DNA of 64,000 nucleotides from Neoscytalidium dimidiatum (taxonomy: Eukaryota; Ascomycota; Dothideomycetes; Botryosphaeriales; Botryosphaeriaceae), in contig CM074695.1 in assembly GCA_037367355.1 (NCBI GenBank), positions 1,488,001 to 1,552,000 on the forward strand. Reading direction: 5' to 3'. Below, piece after piece: positions 22,870 to 36,567 of the stretch. Position numbers and translations under genes: made by a program. The notes under the pieces are model-generated. The model made no database searches. It was not told the DNA's origin and saw only the letters and a list, made by a program, of their open reading frames with translations. Positions within the stretch are counted from its first letter, which is position 1. Each line of letters begins with the position of its first letter.

Positions 22870-25800
22870 ATGACCGCGCCAGCGACTCCGAAGAGCAAAC
22901 CCGCAACGCCCACCGACAAGCAGAAGCCAGCCAAGTCGCCGCTCGTCCTGGGTAAAGGTCCGGGCCCGATCGACAATGCCAAAATAAAAGCCAAGATCGA
23001 GAAGTGGCAGGCCGCGGGCGGCGGCGCCATCACCGTCGTCGAACCAGCCACGCCGGGATCCGAGAAGGATGGCGGCGCGGCCAAGGATGCGGATAAGGGC
23101 GACGACAGCAAGGACGCAGCTGAACCGGATGCCGCGGCGGCGCCGGCGAAGGGCGACGGGGAAGCGACGGAAGAGAAGGATGCTCCCGCCGCCGCCGCCA
23201 ACGACAACGCCGCGAAGAAGCCCACGCCGGTCAAATCGCCTTCGCCCACCAAGAAGCAGCCGCAGCAGGCCAGACCGAAGGCCAACGACCTGGACCAAGA
23301 AATGCAGGCCGCCGTGACCCCAAAGAAGCGCGTCGTCAGCGACGGTCACTGGCGCAAGAGCCGCTCGCCGCCGAAGGATGCCAGTAAACCGACCGGTTGG
23401 GTCCGTCCCGCGGTCAAGAAGGTCCAGGTGCCGAAGCCGGAAGAGGAAGAGCCTCCCAAGCCGAAGAGCCCGCCGAAGGTGATACCGCTGTTGCCGAAGC
23501 CCGTCTACGCGCCCGATGGCACCAGGGTCGCGGCCGTGCGGAGGCGGCGCAAGTCAACGGTTTCGAGGAGCAGCGACGAGGACGAGCTGTCAGACCCAGA
23601 ACCAGAAGTCATCCGGCGTCCGCGTAGGGAGGAGCAGCGCAGAGAAGAGCCGCGCAGGGTTGATAGGTTCATGCCTAAAGAGACGCCGTACGAACCACCG
23701 TCGAGCGGCAATCGCGTAAGAGACGCCATCAGAAGGCACGAAGCGCTTGCCCGAGGTGAGGTCCTGGATGATACGCCCCCGAAGAGGAGATCAGTCCGGA
23801 AGACGAAGAGCAACTACGGCGACGAAGAAAGGAAGCGCGACGTGAGCGTAGGCGAATCCCCGGCCCGAGGCTCCCGGTCAGAGGATGAGCTTCGTAGGAG
23901 GAGAAAGATGAGGAGGCGTCCTACGGAATCCAGAGAAGACGTCGCGAGCTTGCCGCCGGAGGATGATCGACCAGCAGAGAGGAGACGAAGCCGCCGCAAG
24001 TCACACAGGACGCTCTCGCCTGAGCCTGCCGATAAGCCAACTGCTACGCAGTCTGCACCTGTTACACCTCAACCCGCCACGCCAACCGCGGTGGATAACC
24101 CGGAGACGCCAACCGAAAAGGTATTTGGCAGTCGTGTGGAGGCCTGGCTCTCTAGCACACCCGATCCGTTCGTTGAGGGCAAGGATGGGAAAGATGGCAA
24201 GGACGGCAAGGACAGCAAGGACGGCAAGGACAGCAAGGACGGCAAAGACAGCAAGGACAGCAAGGACAGCAAGGACAAGGAAAGAAGGAGAAGCTCGAGG
24301 CGCTCATCGTCAAGCACAGAAGGTTCGACGATGCTCTCGGAGGAGAGACGTGTTGAGAAGGACTCTGCAGTATCGCAAGAATCCCCGTCTCCTCGTCATG
24401 GAAGTGGCAGGAGACGGAGACGCCGCCGAAGCTACGATAGCCAAGACGACTCAGTTCTGTCCGACGACAGGCACAGAAGAAGGTCATCGCTCACACCTTC
24501 GCACGAAGACGAAAATCTGATCACAGTAGAGTACGACGAATCATCAGCAGTCTCTACGTCTACTCCAGCATCCCTCAAGCGCAGGCCTGCGCGACGTGGT
24601 TCGGAATCGCCGAAGAAGACGCGTCCATCTCCAGTGCCGGCGACAATTCCAGAGGACGAAGTTGTCTCGTCTGCTGCAACGTCATCCGTTGATGCATCAA
24701 AAATCGATGCAGCCGACATGACGCTTCGGCCCCGCAACTCCGTCCGGCGCGAGTTCCCCACGACAGGCAGAAAGCTCTCCACAATTGCCTCCGTGGAGAC
24801 TTTTGAGTCGAAGCATAAGGCTTCTAGGACTGTTTCCCAGGGGTCTGACAACACTGTTCACCCAGATGATGCTATCAAGGAAGACCCGCCTGCAGACGAC
24901 TCCAAGCCTGCGGACACTTTGTCCATCATGACTGGAATGACTGGCATGACCGCTCGGAGCAGAAACAGCACAAGGCGGAGGCTCGCATCGCACGCAGATC
25001 TCATTTCTGTCCTCTCTATGCCAGAGCGTGCCAACTCGAAGAGCAAGAGCATTGTATCTGCCCGCAGCATCCGCACAAACAAGAGCAGGTTGGCCACCGC
25101 CACTATGGACGACTTGATGAGGGAATTGCAGTCCGACGAGTCCAAGTATATGCGCGAACTGCGGACTCTCGTGGATGGTGTCATTCCGGTCCTCCTCACT
25201 TGCGTGTTATCCAAGTCAGAGTCCGCCGTGACAGCTGGACTCTTCAGCAAGACAGGGGCCGCCGGAGAAAGTACGAAAATCACGAAGCCGATAGTTGAAA
25301 TGGGCGTCGCTCTAGAGAGACTCAAATCTCTGCATAAACGCATTCCGAAGGCTGATCCGGAGGCTCTGCTGTCGTGGTCGCAGAGTGCGCAGAGAGTTTA
25401 CAATGATTACGTCAAGTCTTGGAGATTGGGCTTTCAAGATGTCGTTGTTAACCTTGCGCCTGCAAGTGACGAAGACAAGCCTGACCAGAAAGATGATCAA
25501 GCAGATGCTGAGTCAACGATCGACGCGGGCATGCCCCGCAACGAAGAAGGCTACGTTGTCGACGGCGACGGTGAAAGAGTCGACGTAGCTTTCCTTCTCA
25601 AACGCCCGCTTGTACGCCTCAAATACCTTGCGAAAACTCTCAAAGGAATCAACATCCTCAAGCCATCCGATCGAGCGAATGAAATGGCTGCCAAGTACCA
25701 AGAGTTGGTCGCACTCGCCCGGAAGCGGTCAAACGAAGAGCGTGCTCGTCTGGAGGACGAAGCTGCTGCCAACATAGACCCTACGAGGGCTAGAGATCCG

Positions 25801-28800
25801 CGAAGCTTGGCCCCGCTAGCTGGTGTCAGCGTCGATGCAACCCGATGCGTTCGTGCTAGAGACTATTTCGACATGACGCTTTTGCATTCAAGCGGACAGG
25901 AAGTCGATTGCAGAGTTGAGTTGTTGATTCGGGATGACGCACCTGGACGAGGAAACAGCGGGGATCTCTTGCTATGCGAAGTCGACAATACGGGCCGCTG
26001 GCTATTTTTCCCACCTATTCAGCTTAGCCGTGTTTCAGCTCGCAACGGAGATCTGAAAGGAGAGATTGTCGTTATGATTCGTGGGCTCACTTCAGGTGGA
26101 AAGGAATGGCGGGAGCTGATCACTTTGCGCACCAACGATGAAGAGGTGGGTTTCGAATGGGTGCAAATGCTGGGGCTCACTCCAGTCCCCGACAAAATTT
26201 CGCGGGGGCTAAGCTTCCGCGAGAAGCCAGCACCAAGGCCTACGAGCAGTCATGGTTCTTCGTCTCTGCTATCCGCGGGAACCGCATCCACACCGCCAAC
26301 AAAGAGCCGAACCCCCAGCCCTCGTGAGATCGAGGTACCAATAGGCGAGCGAGCAGGTGAATCCTCGAAAAAATGGGGCCGCGAGACTCCGGAGAAGTCC
26401 AGACCAATGTCGCCAGAAACACCTCCAAGTTCTGTATTGAGCAGCGAACTCGGCACTCTTGGCACCGGACAGAGCTCTGACGTAGGCTCGTCCGAGTTTA
26501 CGGAGCACGAGGAGCTCACGCCCCGCAGGACGCGTCCACCACCCCTGCAGACTTCATCAACAACTTGGACTGATGCGATGGCTATGGCTGAAAGTCCGAC
26601 GACTCCGACGCTAAAGCGGTCGAAAGCCAAGAGGTATTCGCGGGGTGATCCCCGTGCGCCAAGGGGTTCCAGGGATTCGAGCTTGGATCAAGAACAAATC
26701 ACCCCAGAGCGGCAGACGTCACGGCCGGCATTGCAGTCTGAGCCTTCATATGCAACCATCTCGTCGTCCCAGACCCATAGTTCGTATACGTCTTCTTCGA
26801 CGGAAAGGGGCGGCAAGGGAGGTTATAGCGTGTGGTATCCCCCTTCCGAGCCGGAAGATCTCAGCGATTATTCGGATGAAGAGGATACGCCGCTACCTCG
26901 CCGTAGACTTACCAAACGCCCTCCCGCTCAGCGCCGCACCTCTTCTGTACCCTCGTTGGACCTTCCGACTATTCCGAGACTGCGCAAATCGAGTCACCCA
27001 GAGACACCGATAAAGAAAGAAGTCCGAGAGGAGCAATTGCGTGCGGAGTCGCTTCCTATTCATACACCGTCTTCGGGACCCGCGAAACTACAGAAGAAAC
27101 CTCCGGTCATGGATGAGGAGAAACAATTCCCAGAACAGGAAGATGTGCCTCCACCACCTCCACCGCACCGCACTCCAAGCCCTGTTGGTCCTACACCTCC
27201 ACTGAAGACGTCGGCGGTGCCCAATTTTAGCCCACCAGCACCAGGTTTCCGCCAACACAGGCGAACATCTTCACCGCTAAAGCACGAGTATCAGCCTTCT
27301 ACATGCACGGAGTCTTCTGGCGATGACAGCGAGCTTTCTTTCTCCGACGACGTTGGCTCTGCTTATTCTGAGTCGTCCGAGGATGACCTCGAGGCTGATG
27401 ATGTTGCACCTCTTGGTCCACTTCCTCCGATAGACCCCAAGCGGCAATTCTCCAGGCCTTCGCCGCCAGAATCTCTTTATAATCCCGGAACTGCTACTTT
27501 GAGCCCCTCTCAGTCTGCATCCCAAGCACCGTACAGGGCAGTTCCGCCTATGCCTGCCAAACCGACGAAGACAGTTGCGAACATCTTCGCCTGGTCAGAT
27601 ACAGGCATGTGGGATCCTCTCCACCCTGATGAGTGCAGTATTGTCATTACGCCTGGCCTGATTGAAGCGTTCGAAATTGGCCCTGAGCACTCCAAGGATT
27701 TCATCACCGAAGAAGAGCGCAATAAGAGACCTCTTATTGCTTTCGAACTTACTCCTCTTGTGCCTCTTCGCCGTGGAACTGCTCTTGACATATCCATCCG
27801 CTCCCCGCCTACTGCCAATTCCAAGATCCGTACAAGTGCCAATATCATGTTCCGTTCGCGTTCTTCTGAGGAATGTGAGGCGCTGTACAATCTCATTAAC
27901 AAGGCCCGCATCAACAACCCGACGTACATCGCTCTCCAGAACGCTCGTGGGCCGTATGGAGAAGACACTTGGGCCGCAGCCATGGATCGACGCAATGCCG
28001 AACGCACTGAGGGCAGCACGGCTGGAGGAAGCAGTTGGTGGGGTAGCTTGGGCCGTAGGAACAGTTATCGTGCCAAGTCCACCCGCGCTATCAGCACGTC
28101 TGCTGGAACGACAAGCAGCGTCAACACGATCGGCAGCGCTTTCTCGGCCCTCAAGCGCTTCAGCGGCAGCAACAAGTTATTCAGCGCAGCAAAGGGCAGC
28201 ATGTACTCTTCCACCATGGATAGCCACAGCCGCAGCACCGATTCGCTGAACGGCGAAGTCGAAACAAGCCCCGGCACGTCACCGCACCTGCCCAACACGG
28301 ACGATCCGACACTCGATCCGCAGGGGATGCCGCTTGGCATCATGAACACGAAGATCAGGCTGTACGCGCGCGAATCTCAGCAGAAATGGCGCGACATGGG
28401 CGCGGCGAGATTGTCTATTATGCGGCCCTCGCGGCCGTCGTCTCCAGGCGCCAACCCGTACGTCAGACAGGGCCAGGGCAGCCCAGGCCAGCGCAACCCG
28501 GAGGCGGAGAAGCGCATCGTCGTGCTGGGCAAAACGAGGGGTGAGGTGCTACTGGACGTAACGCTGGGCGAGAGCTGCTTTGAGAGGGTGGCCAGAACGG
28601 GTATTGCGGTCAGCGTTTGGGAGGATACGGTTGGCACGAATGCAGAGGTTGGTGGCATTCCGGCTGTTGGTGGTGTGGCGGGGACGAAGGCGAGGGTGTA
28701 TATGATTCAGGTGAGTCACCCCTCTTACGAGTTTTCAGTGTTTCAAAAGGTCGCTTTGATGGTTGACCAGCTGTCTGCAGATGAAATCTGAGCGTGAGTG

Positions 28801-28840
28801 CGCGTACTGCTTCTCCTTGCTAGGGAAGTTACGCTACTAG
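22870..28840 (+). CDS. Large DH-domain-like scaffold protein
   Basis: Exon 1 is 22870-28710 and exon 2 is 28781-28840; a 70-nt intron joins them in phase to 1966 residues. The unspliced frame would end a few codons later with an unrelated tail, while the spliced tail ERECAYCFSLLGKLRY looks conserved. Residues 1-740 are charged, Ser/Pro-rich and likely disordered, with a Gly/Ser-Lys-Asp repeat at about 437-470. From about 745, MDDLMRELQSDESKYMRELR resembles the first helix of a DBL-homology (RhoGEF) domain; a PH-like segment with LLLCEVDNTGRWLFFPPIQL follows near 1035. A long Ser/Pro-rich linker precedes another PH-like segment (1570-1690). I infer a role in Rho signalling or cell-cortex scaffolding, but do not recognise a named orthologue. 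Confidence 0.8.
24178..24282 (+). repeat. In-frame Gly/Ser-Lys-Asp coding repeat
   Basis: About eleven copies of a 9-nt unit encode Gly-Lys-Asp or Ser-Lys-Asp inside the disordered N-terminal part of the large DH-like protein. Units differ mainly at the first codon (GGC/GGG against AGC), consistent with slippage or unequal exchange. Copy number is likely variable between strains. Confidence 0.85.
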
Positions 28841-31800
28841 CCCTGCTAGCGACACGACGATGTAAATGACGACCGATACGGCACCGCCACCTCTATTCTG
28901 ACTTTTCGACCCCGCCTAGGCCTTTGACCCTGGACGACGGACTTAATGCATCTAGGAGCGCCGCATGAAGTTGCTATTGCTTGAATCCATGCGCGTCTGC
29001 GCCTCTCTGCCTTGGCTAGTCCAATTCACACGTGCATGTTCAGTCCCTATCGGGTTCCTGCGACGTTTACGGCCCTTCACCCTTTTTTGCGAAACGCCGG
29101 CGCGACAATGTGGACACGACTCAAGTTCTGCATCTCTATAGACCTTTCTTTATTCGGCATTCTGGGGTCCCTATTTTCGTATCTTGTAGCGTAATACCTT
29201 TGCGGGGTGCCTTAAGGCCCTTTCCCTCCTTCTTGCCGGCATAACAACGGTTTTGCATGCTCTCTTCTTTCCTGTGCATGGCAGTAGGGATGAGCATGAC
29301 TTTACTTTTCCCTGTCATTTCACCTTTGTCGCATTTGTTTTTGTGCTCATCGACTTGGCTCTTTTGCACATAGATTTCCTGCATGGTTTATGCTTTATTC
29401 ATGCTGAGTTTTTAGCGAGCACGGGGTTCAGGATTCTGTTTTCTTCTCTGATGCTTTGATTGTCAGCATGGCAAGCGACACAGAAACGGGATACAGCGTG
29501 GCTGGAAGCACATTGAAGCGAGTGAAGATGAATGCACGTTGTGGCAAAGGCGTTGCAACAGCTCGGGTAATGTCGTTTGCTTTTGAGGGTTTTGTCTGAT
29601 TTTGCGATATCCATCTCTGTTCTTCTTTGCATCTGTTTGCTGTAGTACATGAACATTTCTTTATCAGAGTCGCTGGTCTTCTCCTGTTAAGTTTCTTACG
29701 CAGATCTGTTCGGAGTACAGCGTTCTGCGACAAGCCGACGGACCGAGTTGAGTTCACGTTAATACAATTCGATGGTGGTGAGGCACGAGATGGTGTTGAT
29801 AATGGCGGAAGGGATTGACGATGAGTGGACAGCAGTTTCTCTTCCGTATGTAAAAATGGGTTGCTTGTCGTGGTGTGGAGCCAGGCTTTTGTGGGATGTT
29901 TTCCCCCGGTCGTGAAGTTGAGCACGTTAGCCACAGGGGTTCCTTCTGACTCGAGAGCTATCAAGTCCAATGTCCTGAATATCGATAATAACGGAGGATG
30001 TAACACCGGCGGCGGTGGGTGGGATGGGTCGAATTAATGATAATCCTATTGGTATATACCCCGCAACGTCGGCGACGTGATTGGCCCGAGCGACGAAATT
30101 AGTAGTGAGACTTTTTTGCCTCTTCTGAAGCGGCCCCCCGTTTGATGAAGGTAATTCCACACCGACGTTCGACGGAAGTGAAAATTTTGCGGTGCTCATT
30201 TCGTCGCGACGTTCGACGGTCGTGCCGTCGCTATGGGGATTTGCTGCCTGAGTGGTTGCGATGCGCGCTTGGGGCTGGAATTGTTTGATTTGCGGTCATT
30301 TGCGCGGGGATTGGTGATCGGCGGGTTTGTGGCAGATCATATGGGCTTGTTTCTTTTTCGTTCCTCTTTTCTTGCTCGCTTCTAGGTAAGGGAACCGTGA
30401 TCGTCGAGGTGCAGGCCAATTGTGAGGCTGGGAGGCGCGGTGTGGATCGCGGGTAATTTCTGAACGGCGTTGGAAGATGTTGGTGGAAATGCGGACGGTT
30501 GAGGGGAACAGGCAGATTGCGACGCTGAGTGGCTTCAGTCTCCGGGAACATCCGTTTGCGCTTGAGGGACGGGCTTATGTAACAATTTCATCAACACAAC
30601 ACAGTGGTAGGCCTGGAGTGCAGATTTGGTTCATCTCCGGTTGGGTGATTTGTGGCTCGGGCGGGGTTTGCTGCGTCGCAAGGCCTGGCCGATGTCAGGC
30701 CGTCTGATTTCGGCCTTGTTTGCATCTAACTTTTTGCATGGAACAACGGATAGCCAAAGCACGAGTACATTTGATACACGTGAGAATGGGACGCAGAAGA
30801 GCGTTGACGTCGCCACGCAGATGAAAAAAGGCTGCAAAGCATGTGTTTCTAATTATTCTACCTAGGTTGTCAGAGGCGGCTGGAATGCGTTGACAAGCTT
30901 TCCCTCCCGCCGAATTCTTGCTCCGGGCGTGAGTATAACAAAAGTGGCAAGAAAGGTAACTGGAGAAACAAGCTTGAGACTACTGTAAGTAATCCGGACA
31001 ATTGTCGTCGACTTGGTCTTGGCTGAGCCAATAGTATGTGCAAATTAATGCCCGGAAACTTCAATGCTCAGCATTGGCTTTCCCCGAGCATGGACGTATG
31101 CAAGTGAGCAACACATGAATCGATATGGTGGGTGAGACCGCGTGACTATGGTGATGAAGAAGCTCGAAATATGTAGGGGTCTTGTCGTACGCGCGGAAGT
31201 AGTACCCATCGTTCTTCGTTCATTAGCGGGTCAACGCTGACTGCATGAGTGTCGTGCGAGGTTGGGTATTTGATTTTCGGGGAGCGGGACGGAAACACAG
31301 CTGGTCACAATACAGGTAGGCAGCTGTGAAAGATACGTGGGTAGCGAATCGATGCAGGGCTTTGAACTTCGTAAAGTCCTAGTCAGATTTGTGCAACGGG
31401 CAATACGAGATGCTATTGGCCATAACTCCAAGAAACATTGGGTACGGTCAGGTATGCCAGTATAGGCAAAGCACCGCTCCTGTACCTTTGTTGGAGTTTT
31501 CAAAACAGGGACATGACTGAATCGAGCGGGGGCCCTTAGGCTAGCATCCACAGAGCTGTCCGAGTAAACTCTCGAGCATGGATGATAGCGAAGAGCAAAC
31601 AGGGGGCAGTCTCGCGATAAGACCTTGGTTCTGTATCGGATAGAAGAGTGATTGATCATCCAGGTGATGGAATGGCCTCTAGAGCAATGCCTAGATGTGC
31701 AATGACTACAGTGGTATCATAGTAAAGGTCTCACGGAAGATTCGGCTAGCCTTATGGCGGAGACGTTATCGCAGGCCGGCCGACTATTGCTTGATGCGGT

Positions 31801-34319
31801 AAGAATGTTCCCGAAGTGGACTCCTCGCTTCGTTGGAACCCCGGCCGCATGCAGGTACCCTAGAACAAGTCACAGAAGAAATGCTCCCTTGCGGAAAACA
31901 TGCTGTACATCGTGCGTGAACCCTGGGTGATGTCGGCGACATCGACCAGTGGCCTTGCATGCCAGATGCTGCGAGCCGGCTCACGTGGAGCAGCAGGAGA
32001 GCCAACAACGTCGCAGCGTGCAACGATACGCAAGCGCCATCGTGGACCTCGCGACAGAGCGCGTGTGCCGATCTGGCTGGCTACTGCTCGCCCTTACTTG
32101 CATGCCCGACTGCGCTGTGAACCCTCGCTCTTGCCTCGCCGCGAGAAGACCAAGACGCGTTGCACGACAAACTTCGACAGGCGCACCGGTGACCAGCGGC
32201 GCAATCGGATCATTGGGCTATCGGGTCATTGGGCCACTGGGCTGCGACACAGCAATGGTAGGAGGGTCAATCGGACGGGTCGTAGACTATCAGGGAGTCG
32301 AAAAGCAAGCTGCAACAAGTGGTCGTCAGGGTGATACCGCCGAACGCGATGCTCTGCGTCGTCCAGACATCGAAGCGGCGGATGGAATCTACAGGCGGCG
32401 AGGCGCGTTAGGGGCTGTGCGACACGCCATTTTCGCTCGGCATTGCATTGTATACGGATCGGCTAGCGAGGTGGATGCCGGGTACTATTGAAAAAGTCAA
32501 AAAGTCGCGAGAGGTCGCCAGGCTGTGTATAAACGGCTAGCAGGCGACAATGCTTTTTCCCTCGCATACTCCATGCTCCGTGCGCCATTGGCCGGCAGCA
32601 TCAATTTCTTGCAAGGCGCGCTGTTTCAGGATATCCAACATGGGCCAGGGGCGGCGCGCGGCGGCGGACCGTGGACTGCGACTCGGCGGCCTTGCTGGAG
32701 CCCACCAGGCTTCCCCCTCAAACGCGGTGACGTCGCCATGACCGATGCTTGCTCCGACGGGCCTGCAGCCAGGGCATGCCAGCGCATCGCCGAAGCAAGA
32801 AACGGTGCACAGCTTGCCTGCTGGGCGCTTGCTTGTCGTCCTCGGCCGTCCAGCAGCCGAGAGGGCCGCGCTGCGGCGCCACGCGCGCGGGGGGTGCCGG
32901 ACGACGACAGCTGAGAGCTGGTGCTGGCTGCTCGGTTTGGCCGGGGCTGCACCGCATCTGGGGGACGTCTTCCTTCACGGCGCAAAAATGTTTTCCTCAT
33001 ATGGGGGGTGTCGGTCGCTTCGGGCGCTCGCTACGCGCTGATCAAACTGGGCTCTGGGAGGTGGATCTCGCTCGGCGGCCGGGAAGCCCGCACGCTCGCT
33101 GCTCATGCAGCCTGCAGCTTGCAGGCGCTCGCAGCGGCCGGCGGGAGTGCTGCTGCTCCGCCCTCTCATTCGCCTGCTGCAGCGCTGCACGCCGGCCTGC
33201 CGGGCCCAGCAATGCCTGCGCCTGCTCCGATGAAACACGCTTGCCTGGGACGATGTAAAACGACACTCATGTCAGCCTGTCCGCTGCAACAGCCGGTGCC
33301 AGTTCTCCAGTGCCAGTGCCAGTGCCAGTGCCAGTGCCGGAGCCAGCGCTGTGCCCGCGCCTGAGCCAGCGAGCAAACTCCAGCCCTCACCGCGCCCGAG
33401 GGCTCTCCGCCAGCCGCCGGCGCCCCTGCGCCCTCGTGGCGGGTATCGCAGCAGCTGAGACGGAGCGCGAGGTCAGCGCCGGCGCGTGGTGGCAGTGGGG
33501 CGGGGGGAAATGAGCAGCCACAGCCAGCTTCGTCCCTAGGGAACAGGACGGCTCCCACGATGCAGATCTGGGCCCGCTCTGCCTCACCTGTCAACCATGG
33601 CCCCGAGCTCATCCAAGCCCGCCACACCCAAGCTCTGCCTGTCCGGCCTACCCGTCGGACTTCCCTCCCTATCCTTTCATGCAACCCTATTTGCCTGCGC
33701 CCAACAAGGCCCCGAGCCCTTTCACCACCTCCCCGCCCTGTGAGGTCAGAAGCCAAAATAGCCTGCTGGGCTCACTGCCACCCAGCTGAGCACCACCGGC
33801 CCATTGGCTCTGCTTAGCGGCTCCACCTCCCGCACTCTTCAAGCACGCACAAGACGCTGGCCTGTCATTTCATTCCAACCACTCCCGGCCTGGTCCAAGC
33901 GTGGCCTGGCACGCTTTCTCCCGCCGCACCGCCGCCGCCAAAGCTGTGCGCTACCTGCTGCTCTCCCGCCATTTTTATTTATACAAGGCTCAGGTGCCCC
34001 CGGTCACTGCTGGCCCTTTCTCCCGGTTTGCCTGAGCTACTAAACCGCGGCCGGCCCAATCGCCCCTAATACCCAGCCCAGCTGCCTTTCCGGCTACCCG
34101 CGTGTTGGTAAATCGCTGGGCTGATCCCCTCTGGGCTGAGACGCATTGCCAGCATTGACCCTGTCGGCCCCTCAAAGCTCGTTCCATCCAGATTGACTTC
34201 GCTTTCAATATCAATGGCGCAAGCGCCGGCCCGATCAATCGTCAGCTTCGGTTTTCCTTAGAAAGACCTACCCGGCCCTCTGTTCGCTCCCCTCCCAGGC
34301 GAGGCTGTTGCGTGCAAAG
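28841..34319. other. 5.5-kb gene-free stretch
   Basis: I found no frame with a recognisable domain or a believable exon chain. The first 2 kb are T-rich on the plus strand, as 3' flanks often are. The motif GACGTTCGACGG occurs twice, near 30171 and 30207. From about 31,800 to 33,700 the DNA becomes GC-rich and several frames stay open on both strands, including around the CCAGTG repeat at 33307-33336. The last kilobase is C-rich and probably promoter and leader of the next gene. Confidence 0.5.
33307..33336 (+). repeat. CCAGTG hexamer repeat (5 copies)
   Basis: Five perfect tandem copies of CCAGTG are followed by degenerate CCGGAG and CCAG units. The repeat lies in GC-rich noncoding DNA about 1 kb upstream of the glycogen-binding-like gene. 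Confidence 0.9.
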
Positions 34320-36567
34320 ATGGGGGACGCGAGCTCCACTACGCTCTTCACCTTCAGGATGTAAGATCACTCCTGCTCCTTGAGGCTAGTCCTATGGCTC
34401 ACCATCGCCAGTGACGTCCCATCTGGTGTCCGGTCAGTTGAACTGCTCGGATCATGGGACAACTTTACCCACTCCTACCGCTTGGAGCGGGACCAGAAGA
34501 GGAGCTCCCGTCACTGGGTGGGCATCTTCACCTTCAAGGACATCATCTGTGATGGTGAGAGCCACCTCGGTCCTGAAAAGAGGGAGGGCGGTTTGAAAAT
34601 GGGAGGCACTTATTGGTATCATGTAAGTGCACCTACTAAATTTCACCGTGGGTAGTCGTTGCATATTGACCTGGCTGCAGTACATGTTGGACGGTGTATA
34701 CGAATACCATGACGAGACAAAGCCATTCACAACGACCTGCCCTCTGCATCTCGGCGAATGCGTCAATATCCTCGAGGTTCCGTATGAAGAAAGATCAGAT
34801 GACTTCGACCTCTCATTCCCACCGGCACCGGTCCTGACCCCTGCGTTCACTATGGATCCCAGAGCTCGCTTCAGCACACCTCGCCCCAACAAATTCGAGG
34901 CTCTTTCCAGAAAACCGGTACTTCCTCCCCCGTCGCCGTTCTTCCCGTCTCCGGCCACTCCATCCTGCGAGGATTCCTGTCGCTCCTCGGTTGCTCCCAG
35001 CTCTAACCAAAGCTACTGGGCTTCTGCGTCCACCGATAACGACTCTCATCCGAGAACCAGCTATAGTCGCCATGGCCTTCTGGATCGACCTTTGAGCACC
35101 CATGGCAGCGCCCGGCCCATGACTGCAGGCAGTCCCATCATTGAACACGGTGCTGCTCAGAAACTGCGACACCGCAATCTTCGAAACAAGCGGCCTGCAT
35201 CTGTCGGGCAGTCAAATCCATCAAGTGGACAACCAAAGAAGTCGGGGTGCTCGCGTAGCGATTCCGGCATTGCGGGTCATGGCCTAAGCGGACGCAGGGA
35301 CAACAGTGGGTCGCAGAACGACGTGGCTCTGCAGGTGGGACCGATTGAACAGCAACATGAACAACAGAGCGAGCAAAGGCATGAAGAGGCCAAAGCAGGG
35401 GACATTGAAGAGGACGTGCTTTCGGACTCTGGTGCCACTTTGGCATGTTGGCAACATAGGGATTGCCTTTTTCGGAAGCGCAGCGGCGTTGCCAAGACGG
35501 AGGCTGAAAGGCTATTCAAAGAAGCTGCATATCACAAGGTGGATGCCTGGGTCGAGCACACGACGATCGCATTGCTTGATGGGGAATTTCCTTGGGATGC
35601 CGACGATTGCTCCACCCTCGAGTCAAGCCCGACGAGGTCTGAGTTCTCAGACTTTCTGGAAGACAGCATACCCCTGGAGAGGGGCAGCGATTGGGGAACA
35701 TCAAAGTTTCCTGACTATGACGAGAGAGTGCTCGGTGACGAAAGTTCGGATTTCATCACGGTGGGCAACCTGGCTCGCGTCGAAGAAGAGCCGATCGCGG
35801 ATACCGATTTCGAACTGGAAGAGGATTCAGACGCTACTGGAGGGCCTCTGTATCGTTGTATCTCCGAGACTGAAAAATTCGTCGAGACATTCAAGCTACC
35901 TCCATTGCTTACTCTCGACCCTAGCATCCAAGAAATCGCGCAGACCCTAGCGCCGCAGAGCCACTCAGCAAAAGAGTCAAGATCAACCATCGAGGGGCCA
36001 GTGGAAGACTTGTCAAGCACAGACCGATTCATGGACAGCTTTGTGCTCCCTCCATTAGACACTCGGGTGGGTGCGAAGGACAGCTCATTCTCTACCGATC
36101 ATCCACAGCCACTCCACTCTGTGATTACCAGCACGACGGTTGACCTTCCACAACTGGTTGACTCGGCTATGCTGTCGCCCACCTGCAGTAGCCCGGCTAC
36201 AGCATCATCATCAACATGGGCAGAATCCTTTCACTTTTGGTCTGAACAGGATATGGATGACGATGGTATGGACGAATCGTACCTTGAATACTCGTCTTCG
36301 GGCACTAGTCCTGGATTGTTGCCAACGGTGACACATTCTCGGACAAATTCATGGTTCAGCAACAGCGGCTTCCAAGGCTACAGCTTACCAGAGGATCAAT
36401 ATTCCTCGCAGGCAACACTTACCAAAGTTACGACACAAACTACCATCGTCCGGTCTGAATCACCGCTGCAGAACAAGCGGCACAGCACTCTACGGGTGAA
36501 TTCAGAGCTGGAGAGTATGGACGAGCTGATGAACGACTTCGGATACCTCAGTGAGGCAGTCGTTTGA
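34320..36567 (+). CDS. Protein with AMPK-type glycogen-binding-like N-terminus
   Basis: Three exons, 34320-34360, 34412-34622 and 34681-36567, join in phase to 712 residues. The first intron (51 nt) links FTFRI to DVPSGVRSVELLGSWDNF, which is the strand pattern of the CBM48/AMPK-beta glycogen-binding fold (residues about 8-105). The fold continues through YRLERD, HWVGIFTF, KMGGTYWYHYMLDG and EYHDETKPF, with the aromatic residues expected in such modules. A proline-rich region follows, then a long acidic, Ser-rich tail with no recognised domain; it ends with a Met-rich helix, ESMDELMNDFGYLSEAVV. This arrangement is common in uncharacterised fungal proteins. Carbohydrate or phospho-protein binding is inferred only from the fold. 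Reading through either intron would break the domain, which supports the model. Confidence 0.8.
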
